Shown: piece after piece, positions 1-5,972 of the stretch
Numbering within the stretch: position 1 is the stretch's first letter
Layout: every line of letters begins with the position of its first letter
Notes under the pieces: generated by a model
Databases searched by the model: none
What the model was told of the DNA's origin: nothing
The model's input: the letters and a program-made list of their open reading frames with translations, nothing else
Source of the DNA: Flavobacterium foetidum
GTDB lineage: Bacteria > Bacteroidota > Bacteroidia > Flavobacteriales > Flavobacteriaceae
Assembly: GCF_004634245.1 (NCBI RefSeq)
Contig: NZ_SJTF01000008.1
Location: forward strand, 124,001-188,000
Length of the DNA stretch: 64,000 nucleotides
Direction: 5' to 3'
Position numbers and translations under genes: made by a program

Positions 1-660
1 TTGTGTATCACAGTAGATGCGTTACGCAGAATGGACGTTAAGATCATCGATCTTTTTATTCCGTACTTCCCAGCTGCGAGACAAGACCGTGTTATGATTC
101 CAGGAGAACCGTTATCTGTAAAAGTATACGCAGACATTATCAATGCCATGCAGTTGAATAAAGTGTTTGTTTTTGATGCACACTCAGAAGTAACTCCGGC
201 TTTGTTGAATAACAGTACCGTAATTCCGAACTATACTTTTATCAAAGAGGTTTTAAATAAAATAGGCCAAAACGTAAAACTGATTTCTCCAGACGGAGGC
301 GCTTTGAAGAAAATCTATAAAGTTTCTGAATTTCTAGGAGGAGTTGAGGTAGTAGAATGCAGTAAAAGCCGAGATGTAAAAACAGGAAAACTGTCTGGAT
401 TTAAAGTTTATGAAGAGGATTTACAGGGAACGGATTGTTTAATTGTAGATGATATCTGCGACGGTGGCGGAACCTTTGTTGGTTTAGCCGAAGAATTGAA
501 AAAGAAAAATGCAGGAAAACTGTACTTGGCAGTAAGCCACGGAATTTTCAATAAAGGTTTCGAAGTTTTAAACTGCTTTGACGGCATTTTTACAACGAAC
601 TCTTTTAAAGACTTTGACGGTGAAACGGTTGAGGTAATTGGATTGGATAAATTAGTTTAA
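1..660 (+). CDS. Phosphoribosylpyrophosphate synthetase-like protein (5'-partial)
   Basis: The PRPP-synthetase fold transfers pyrophosphate from ATP to ribose-5-phosphate; this divergent member could instead use another ribose phosphate. The frame is open from base 1, and the first residues align with the family at about residue 70, so codon 1 (TTG, Leu) is not a start and some 70 residues lie upstream of the window. Visible motifs, in residues of the partial protein: ARQDR at 26-30 (ATP loop), DAHSEV at 59-64, SPDGG at 96-100, a flexible-loop-like SKSRD at 121-125, and the PRPP motif VDDICDGGGT at 149-158. The family's usual motif is VDDMIDTGGT. The C-terminus is short, which suggests a total of about 290 residues. 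It leads the NAD+/ADP-ribose cluster, where it could feed the phosphoribosyltransferase at 5973-7448. Substrate specificity is inferred, not seen. Confidence 0.85.
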   Translation: MCITVDALRRMDVKIIDLFIPYFPAARQDRVMIPGEPLSVKVYADIINAMQLNKVFVFDAHSEVTPALLNNSTVIPNYTFIKEVLNKIGQNVKLISPDGGALKKIYKVSEFLGGVEVVECSKSRDVKTGKLSGFKVYEEDLQGTDCLIVDDICDGGGTFVGLAEELKKKNAGKLYLAVSHGIFNKGFEVLNCFDGIFTTNSFKDFDGETVEVIGLDKLV

Positions 661-827
661 AAAGTTTCAAGTGTCAGTTTCAAGTTGTTTTTAGGAAAGT
701 GAAACTTTAAACATGGAACATGAAACAAAAAAATACTATTAACCGTTTTAGGTTTAAAACCCAAATTTTAAGCTCAGTGCACAACTTGAAACAAGAAAAA
801 CCTGAAACAAAAACAACCAAAGTTATT

Positions 828-1163
828 ATGAGTGATGATTTAAAACCAAGATTCATTGAGTCTCTAAAAAGAAACAATGATCAGATTAGAGAAGACAGAG
901 CCAAAGTAATTGGTGAGGATTCAGAATTAATATACAGACGAAGAGTCGAAGACATCGAATTAAAAATAAAAAGACTCGAAAGAGAACAAGAAGGATTAAT
1001 TGATATTAGTCCGCTGGATAAAAACAGTTTAACCTTTGCCGATTTTCAGCCAGAAGCTTTTGTACAAAAAGATATGGAGCTTTCGCTGACCATCAGAAAT
1101 TTGAATATCCAGTTTGAAGTAACAAAAAAGAGATTTGAGTATTTATTTGGTAAAAAATATTAG
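828..1163 (+). CDS. Hypothetical protein, charged helical, 111 aa
   Basis: I do not recognise the family. The product is short, highly charged and probably helical, with an Arg/Glu/Lys-rich heptad-like stretch around residues 30-60 and no signal peptide or membrane segment. I chose the ATG at 828. An in-frame ATG at 720 would add 36 residues read from the repeat-like intergenic sequence, which shares gaaac/ttgaaac words with 661-720. The stop is 2 bp from the start of the vWA gene, so the two are almost certainly co-transcribed and may form a complex. No Shine-Dalgarno site is evident. Confidence 0.65.
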   Translation: MSDDLKPRFIESLKRNNDQIREDRAKVIGEDSELIYRRRVEDIELKIKRLEREQEGLIDISPLDKNSLTFADFQPEAFVQKDMELSLTIRNLNIQFEVTKKRFEYLFGKKY

Positions 1164-1165
1164 TC

Positions 1166-2035
1166 ATGGGAGGTACAAGATATGATTTCGGAGCTCGCGA
1201 AAGCAGAGCAAAAAAAGTAGGGTATGCTAGTAAATCAGCTAGCGAGATTTTTACACAGAATGCATTAAGAATGGCGCATGAATCGATGAATCCAAATGGA
1301 GTGATTTTTAGAGAAGCAAGAGATTCAGACGTTCATCCAAACACAGTTCCAATCATTTTAGGACTGGACGTAACAGGAAGTATGGGACATATTCCCCACG
1401 AACTGATTAAAGAAGGACTTCCAAAATTAATGGGCGGAATTATTCAGGGAGGCGTTCCAGATCCGGCACTTTTATTCTTAGGAATCGGAGATCATGAATG
1501 TGACAGATATCCTTTGCAAGTAGGACAATTTGAATCTGGAGATGAGGAATTAGATATGTGGTTAACAAGAACTTATATCGAAGGTGGAGGAGGAGGAAAC
1601 GCTGGCGAAAGTTATCTTTTAGCGTGGTATTTCGCAGCTTTTCATACCAAAACCGATGCTTTCGAAAAAAGAGGACAAAAAGGATTGTTGTTTACAGTAG
1701 GTGATGAACCAGGTTTAAAAACACTTCCGGCTTCTGCAATCAAAGAAATAATGGGGCAGGGACAACAGACGTATACGCATCTTGAGCTATTGGCAGAAGC
1801 CCAAAAAAGATACGATGTATATCACATTAGTGTACTGCATTCTGGACAAGCGATTAATGCCGATGTAGAATGGAAAGAATTACTGGGACAAAATTGTTTG
1901 TCTATCGAAGACCACAGAGAAATCCCGAATGTAATCAAGAAAATCATCTGCGATAAACATAAAAGTTCTGGTTTAGGAACAATGCCAGTTTCTGATACAA
2001 GTGGTAGCAGTTTAGATAATATACAAATGCTTTAA
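1166..2035 (+). CDS. vWA/MIDAS-domain protein of the NAD+/ADP-ribose cluster
   Basis: This is a cytoplasmic protein of 289 residues with a von Willebrand factor A-like fold. The metal-binding MIDAS motif is seen as D68-V-T70-G-S72-M-G, a DxTxS variant of DxSxS, at the end of a hydrophobic strand (VPIILGLD). A glycine run (GGGGGN, about 137-142) and TVGDEPG further on could supply the other metal-site loops. It has no signal peptide or membrane helix, unlike the BatA/BatB vWA proteins in this window. It starts 2 bp after the 111-aa unknown. vWA proteins often act as scaffolds or partners of AAA ATPases, but none is adjacent here. The role is unknown, and a regulatory or scaffolding part in the cluster is inference. 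Confidence 0.75.
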   Translation: MGGTRYDFGARESRAKKVGYASKSASEIFTQNALRMAHESMNPNGVIFREARDSDVHPNTVPIILGLDVTGSMGHIPHELIKEGLPKLMGGIIQGGVPDPALLFLGIGDHECDRYPLQVGQFESGDEELDMWLTRTYIEGGGGGNAGESYLLAWYFAAFHTKTDAFEKRGQKGLLFTVGDEPGLKTLPASAIKEIMGQGQQTYTHLELLAEAQKRYDVYHISVLHSGQAINADVEWKELLGQNCLSIEDHREIPNVIKKIICDKHKSSGLGTMPVSDTSGSSLDNIQML

Positions 2036-2038
2036 GTT

Positions 2039-2279
2039 TTTAAACACATAGAAACATCGGAAGTTTTATATTATTTACCATCAATACATTAAGTTCGTAA
2101 AGCTAAGTCTTAATTTTCTTTTTATCATTTAGGATTAAGTTCATAAAGTTTAGCTTAATTTTCTTAATGTCTTAATGGTAAAAAAAGAAACTAGTTTCCA
2201 ACACATAGTTGCTATGTGAATTAATGCAAGTGAAACGCCTTTTTTAAGTTTCGAAAGCCTATGATTCTATGTGTTTAAA
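2039..2279. repeat. MITE-like palindromic intergenic element, copy 1
   Basis: The gap between the vWA and PurA-like genes is bounded by an imperfect 19-bp terminal inverted repeat: 2039-2057 pairs with 2261-2279 with one mismatch (core ACACATAGAAACAT). Inside are a small hairpin, CACATAG-ttg-CTATGTG at 2202-2218, and two near-identical direct repeats at about 2090-2124 and 2135-2168 (words TAAGTTC and CTTAATTTTCTT). A related element lies at 41572-41703 and shares the inner core at 2201-2246. No ORF is present. It separates the cluster into two transcriptional blocks unless read through. Confidence 0.75.
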
Positions 2280-2302
2280 TAATTGCACAACAGTTTAAAA
2301 AA

Positions 2303-3385
2303 ATGAAAACAGCACAAATAGTTATAGGTTTAGGATTTGGTGATGAAGGAAAAGGAATAACAACAGATTTTCTGGCAAAACAAAATCCTGAATCTATAGT
2401 TATTCGGTTTTCGGGAGGACAACAGGCGGCGCATACGGTTATGATTGGGAATCAAAAACACGTTCATTCTAGCTTTGCCAGCGGTGCGTTACGCGGACTC
2501 CCATCTTATTACAGCGAACACTGTACAATTCACCCGCTCTTTTTATACAATGAAAGAGAGGAATTAAAAGAAAAAAACGCTAATCTGGATTTATACATTC
2601 ATCCATTAGCCAAAGTCACAACTCCGTTTGATGTTTGGCACAACAGAGGAAACGCCAGAAATATTGACCATGGAACCTGCGGAAAAGGCATTGGTTCAAC
2701 CATGAAAAGAAACGAAGGTCCGTATAAATTATTTGCCATCGATTTGATTGCGCCTCGAGAAATGCTGTTAGAAAAACTAAACCAAATCGCTTATTATTAT
2801 GGTTTTTTGAATGAAAGCGAAATTGACGAAGAAGTTCAGGCGTATCTGGATGCAATTGATAACATAAAATGGAAGATTGTCGATTATACTTTCCTTTCAA
2901 AATATGATAATCTGATTTTTGAGGGCAGCCAAGGAATTCTCTTAGATATGGATCACGGTGTTTTTCCGAATGTGACGTATGCCAATACTACTTCAAAAAA
3001 TGCAATTGAAATTTGCAATAAACTGAAGATTGAAGAGGTGGAGATTTATTACGCAACCAGAAGTTACACCACAAGGCATGGTCACGGCTGGATGCCAAAT
3101 GAAAGAGAAATACAATTAAAAAACAACGAAGAAGAAACGTGTGTTTTCAACGAATATCAAAAACAGCTCAGATTTGGGGATTTGGATTACGATTTGTTGA
3201 ATTACGCTTTACAATTAGACGCAGCTTACAGTCCGAATGCAAAAAGAAATTTGGTCGTGACGTGTATGGATCAGTTGGAAAAAGAGTATGAATTTGAAAA
3301 GCTGACAACAGATTTCAATACGATTTACGGATCATTTTCACCCGATTCTAAAGATTTTAAAAACATAACTTCTTTGTATCAATAA
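2303..3385 (+). CDS. Adenylosuccinate synthetase (PurA) paralogue, divergent
   Basis: PurA condenses IMP and aspartate using GTP. This homologue has 360 residues against about 425-430 usually. It keeps the phosphate loop GFGDEGKG (11-18) with the catalytic Asp at 14, the second catalytic residue His44 in GGQQAAHTV, GKGIG (127-131), FEGSQG (206-211) with LDMDHG following, and TTRHGHG (256-262). Asp323 in TCMDQLE sits where PurA recognises the guanine of GTP. What it lacks is the aspartate-binding TTGRxRR loop: the aligned segment at about 283-295 reads NEYQKQLRFGDLD. The IMP-phosphate residues around NAGHT are also changed to QAAHT. I infer a GTP-dependent phosphorylating ligase with a different nucleophile or nucleotide. 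The next gene begins 9 bp downstream. The housekeeping purA would be elsewhere. Confidence 0.82.
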   Translation: MKTAQIVIGLGFGDEGKGITTDFLAKQNPESIVIRFSGGQQAAHTVMIGNQKHVHSSFASGALRGLPSYYSEHCTIHPLFLYNEREELKEKNANLDLYIHPLAKVTTPFDVWHNRGNARNIDHGTCGKGIGSTMKRNEGPYKLFAIDLIAPREMLLEKLNQIAYYYGFLNESEIDEEVQAYLDAIDNIKWKIVDYTFLSKYDNLIFEGSQGILLDMDHGVFPNVTYANTTSKNAIEICNKLKIEEVEIYYATRSYTTRHGHGWMPNEREIQLKNNEEETCVFNEYQKQLRFGDLDYDLLNYALQLDAAYSPNAKRNLVVTCMDQLEKEYEFEKLTTDFNTIYGSFSPDSKDFKNITSLYQ

Positions 3386-3394
3386 ATAGAAAAA

Positions 3395-3922
3395 ATGAAA
3401 TACACTATAGAAAATATAGCTCCAGAAAGTAAATTTTTACTTTTCTGGGGACATCAGCCAAGTCAAGACGGAACGATTACGAAAACCTGCTTCAGCCAAT
3501 GGTGGTTGAGTTCATTCGAAGTTAATGGTGTGAATTATAAAACCGCTGAGCACTGGATGATGGCGAAAAAAGCCGAATTATTTAACGATCAAGAAATCTT
3601 AGAGAAAATCATAAAATGCAATTCTCCAGCCGAAGCCAAGAAATTAGGCCGCAAAGTTAGAAATTACGATGATAAAATCTGGTTAGAAAACCGATTTGAA
3701 ATTGTAAAAGAAGGAAACTTTCATAAATTCAGTCAAAACCCTGATTTGAAAACGTTTCTTATAAACACTAACGACCGAGTAATTGTAGAAGCAAGTCCGG
3801 TCGACCCAATCTGGGGAATTGGAATGGCAAGCGATCACAAAGATGCTTTGATTCCTGAAAAATGGAAAGGTTTGAATTTGTTAGGTTTTGCTTTGATGGA
3901 GGTTAGGGATGAATTGAGATAA
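3395..3922 (+). CDS. NADAR-family ADP-ribosyl-guanine glycohydrolase (YbiA-like)
   Basis: The NADAR family (DUF1768, COG3236) cleaves N-glycosidic bonds. Members paired with DarT1-type toxins remove ADP-ribose from guanine bases, and YbiA is named for a riboflavin-pathway phenotype. The 175-residue product is a standard-length single domain. Visible motifs: FSQWW at 33-37, [16 protein letters not shown] at 48-63 with the conserved Glu52, [13 protein letters not shown] at 132-144, and the C-terminal [16 protein letters not shown]. It lies 9 bp after the PurA-like gene and 10 bp before the macrodomain gene, in a tight operon. No DarT-like ADP-ribosyltransferase is visible in the window, so it is not a simple toxin-antitoxin pair here. 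The substrate (nucleic acid, riboflavin intermediate or free nucleotide) cannot be read from sequence. Confidence 0.9.
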   Translation: MKYTIENIAPESKFLLFWGHQPSQDGTITKTCFSQWWLSSFEVNGVNYKTAEHWMMAKKAELFNDQEILEKIIKCNSPAEAKKLGRKVRNYDDKIWLENRFEIVKEGNFHKFSQNPDLKTFLINTNDRVIVEASPVDPIWGIGMASDHKDALIPEKWKGLNLLGFALMEVRDELR

Positions 3923-3932
3923 TTGTGTAAAA

Positions 3933-4439
3933 ATGAAAATAGAACTTCTAAAAGCAGATATAACAGAAATTGAGGTTGATGCCATTGTCAATGCGGCAAA
4001 CACGTCTTTAATGGGCGGAGGCGGAGTTGATGGAGCTATTCACAGAAAAGGAGGGAAAGCTATTTTAGAGGAATGTGTTCAAATTCGAAATAAGCAAGGT
4101 GGATGCAAAACAGGAGAAGCGGTTATCACAACGGCAGGAAATTTACCATCAAAATATGTTATTCATACAGTTGGCCCAGTTTGGAATGGCGATAAAGAAG
4201 AAAAATCTAAATTATTAGCGAACTGTTACAAAAATAGTTTGAACCTAGCTATTCAAAATAGAATAAAATCTATTGCTTTTCCGAATATTAGTACTGGAAT
4301 TTATCATTTTCCAAAAGATAAAGCAGCAGAAATTGCAGTAAACACGATAAAAAATTTCGATAAATCAGAAAAAATAGAAAAGGTAATATTTGTCTGTTTC
4401 GATGATGAAAATTACAAAATTTATAAAAGCCTTTTGTAG
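3933..4439 (+). CDS. MacroD-type macrodomain protein
   Basis: This is a stand-alone macrodomain of 168 residues. MacroD/YmdB-type enzymes hydrolyse O-acetyl-ADP-ribose, ADP-ribose-1''-phosphate, or mono-ADP-ribose esters on acidic residues. The ligand-binding signatures are intact: [18 protein letters not shown] at 20-37, HTVGPVW at 78-84, and the phosphate loop [10 protein letters not shown] at 118-127. Its position directly upstream of KptA is suggestive, because the KptA reaction releases ADP-ribose-1'',2''-cyclic phosphate and macrodomains act on the opened 1''-phosphate. A role for this protein in that step is inference. Confidence 0.93.
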   Translation: MKIELLKADITEIEVDAIVNAANTSLMGGGGVDGAIHRKGGKAILEECVQIRNKQGGCKTGEAVITTAGNLPSKYVIHTVGPVWNGDKEEKSKLLANCYKNSLNLAIQNRIKSIAFPNISTGIYHFPKDKAAEIAVNTIKNFDKSEKIEKVIFVCFDDENYKIYKSLL

Positions 4440-4456
4440 ATGTTCCGTCGGAACAT
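4440..4456. repeat. Perfect 7-bp palindrome between macrodomain and kptA genes
   Basis: ATGTTCC-gtc-GGAACAT begins one base after the macrodomain stop codon and lies 26 bp before the kptA start. It has no T-run, so it is not a classical terminator. It could be an mRNA hairpin that shapes decay or expression between two operon genes, or a remnant of an intergenic repeat. Confidence 0.6.
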
Positions 4457-4482
4457 TTCATTGGGAGAAAAAAAATATTAAA

Positions 4483-5025
4483 ATGAATGAAAATATAGCA
4501 AAGAGCGGCAGCAAGTTTTTAAGTCTGGTGCTCAGACATTCACCAGAAAAAATCGGATTGAAATTAGACGAAAACGGCTGGGCAGATGTCGAGGAATTAA
4601 TAGCAAAATGTAATAAAAAAGGGAATCGTATGGATGCTGAACTTTTAGATTATGTTGTAGAAAATAACGATAAAAAACGTTTTGCTTATAACGAAGATAA
4701 AACGAAAATTAGAGCAAGTCAGGGACATTCGATTTCAGTTGAATTAAATCTGGCAGAAACAGAACCTTCAGAATATTTATATCACGGAACGGTTGGAAAG
4801 TTTATGGAAAACATCAGAAATGAAGGTTTGAAAAAAATGAGCCGTCAGCATGTACATCTTTCCAAAGACAAAGAAACGGCAACAAAAGTAGGAAGCAGAA
4901 GAGGAGTGCCGCAAATTTTAACCGTTAGAAGCGGCGCCATGTTTAGAGACGGATTCAAATTTTATTTGTCCGAAAACAATGTTTGGCTGACAGATGAAGT
5001 TCCTGCAAAATATATTGAGTTTTAA
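4483..5025 (+). CDS. kptA: RNA 2'-phosphotransferase, Tpt1/KptA family
   Basis: The enzyme uses NAD+ to remove an internal 2'-phosphate from RNA, giving ADP-ribose-1'',2''-cyclic phosphate and nicotinamide. Some homologues also ADP-ribosylate RNA or DNA 5'-phosphates. The 180-residue product matches the bacterial length of about 180. It has an N-terminal winged-helix lobe with SKFLSLVLRHSPE (10-22), including Arg18-His19, and a C-terminal ADP-ribosyltransferase lobe with KIRASQGHS (75-83, Arg77), LYHGT (99-103), HVHLS (123-127), Arg139-Arg140 and NVWLTDEVP (166-174). The R-H-R-R catalytic set therefore appears complete. I chose ATG 4483, since an upstream in-frame start at 4390 would overlap the macrodomain gene and adds sequence foreign to the family. 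The next gene starts 2 bp after the stop. Confidence 0.93.
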   Translation: MNENIAKSGSKFLSLVLRHSPEKIGLKLDENGWADVEELIAKCNKKGNRMDAELLDYVVENNDKKRFAYNEDKTKIRASQGHSISVELNLAETEPSEYLYHGTVGKFMENIRNEGLKKMSRQHVHLSKDKETATKVGSRRGVPQILTVRSGAMFRDGFKFYLSENNVWLTDEVPAKYIEF

Positions 5026-5027
5026 AA

Positions 5028-5966
5028 ATGAAAAATACAATAGAATCTGGTTTGTTTGGTTTGGCGATTGGCGATGCTTTAGGAGTTCCGGTTGAGTTTC
5101 AATCCAGAGTTTATTTAAAGCAAAATCCAGTTACTGAAATGTTTGGTTTTGGAACGCATCATCAGCCAATCGGAACTTGGAGCGACGATAGTTCGCTTGC
5201 CTTTTGTCTGGCCGAAAGCTTATGCTCGGGCTATGATTTAAATGATATTGCAAAGAATTTTATAAAATGGTATAGAGGTGATTTATGGACACCGCACGGA
5301 CAAGTTTTTGATATTGGAATAGCAACTCGTCATGCCATTCTTAATATAGCAAAAGGACATCAACCTGATTTATGCGGCGGTTTTTCTGAAAGCGATAACG
5401 GCAATGGCTCTTTAATGCGTATTTTGCCTTTGGTTTTTTATCTTCAAAAAGAAAATGATATTGAAATTATCTATAAAAAAGTAAAAGAAGTTTCATCAAT
5501 TACACACGCTCATTTCCGTTCGGTGTTTGCTTGTTTTATTTATGTTGTATATTGTTTGGAGATTTTAAAAGATAAAGATAAATTCGAAGCTTATAAAAAC
5601 ACGCAAGAAACTGTTTTTGAATTTCTGAAAAGTAAAAGCTTTAATCCTGCAGAGACTCATTTGTTTGATAGGATTCTGAAAAATGATATTTCAAAATATC
5701 AGGAAAATGAAATTCACTCATCGGGCTACGTGCTTCACAGTTTAGAAGCCAGTTTTTGGTGTTTTTTAAATTCGGATTCGTATGAGGAAACGGTTTTAAA
5801 AGCGGTCAATTTAGGAGAAGATACAGACACAACCGGAGCGATTGCAGGAGGATTAGCAGGTATCTATTACGGAATTGAAGCTATTCCGCAGAAATGGATT
5901 GACAATTTGGCTAGAACAAATGATATAAAAGATTTGGCACAACGATTTGAAATAAAATATAAATAA
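5028..5966 (+). CDS. ADP-ribosylglycohydrolase (DraG/ARH family)
   Basis: DraG-family enzymes remove ADP-ribose from arginine, serine, thymidine or small molecules using two metal ions. The 312-residue, all-helical single domain shows GLAIGDALGVPVEF at 11-24, the metal-binding GTWSDDSS at 49-56, NGNGSLMR at 124-131, and the C-terminal GEDTDTTGAIAGGLAG at 263-278, whose aspartates complete the dinuclear site. All metal-binding positions look intact, so it should be catalytic. It lies 2 bp after kptA and 6 bp before the phosphoribosyltransferase gene. It is a third ADP-ribose-cleaving fold in the same operon after NADAR and macro. The acceptor residue it cleaves cannot be told from sequence. 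Confidence 0.92.
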   Translation: MKNTIESGLFGLAIGDALGVPVEFQSRVYLKQNPVTEMFGFGTHHQPIGTWSDDSSLAFCLAESLCSGYDLNDIAKNFIKWYRGDLWTPHGQVFDIGIATRHAILNIAKGHQPDLCGGFSESDNGNGSLMRILPLVFYLQKENDIEIIYKKVKEVSSITHAHFRSVFACFIYVVYCLEILKDKDKFEAYKNTQETVFEFLKSKSFNPAETHLFDRILKNDISKYQENEIHSSGYVLHSLEASFWCFLNSDSYEETVLKAVNLGEDTDTTGAIAGGLAGIYYGIEAIPQKWIDNLARTNDIKDLAQRFEIKYK

Positions 5967-5972
5967 TCCTAT

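Noticed and set aside
720..827. Start of the unknown gene at ATG 720
   Set aside because: The added 36 residues read the repeat-like intergenic sequence, while ATG 828 gives a compact protein; the upstream stretch looks non-coding.
3395..3922. NADAR as antitoxin of a DarT1-type toxin-antitoxin pair
   Set aside because: No DarT-like ADP-ribosyltransferase gene is adjacent; the neighbours are the PurA-like and macrodomain genes.
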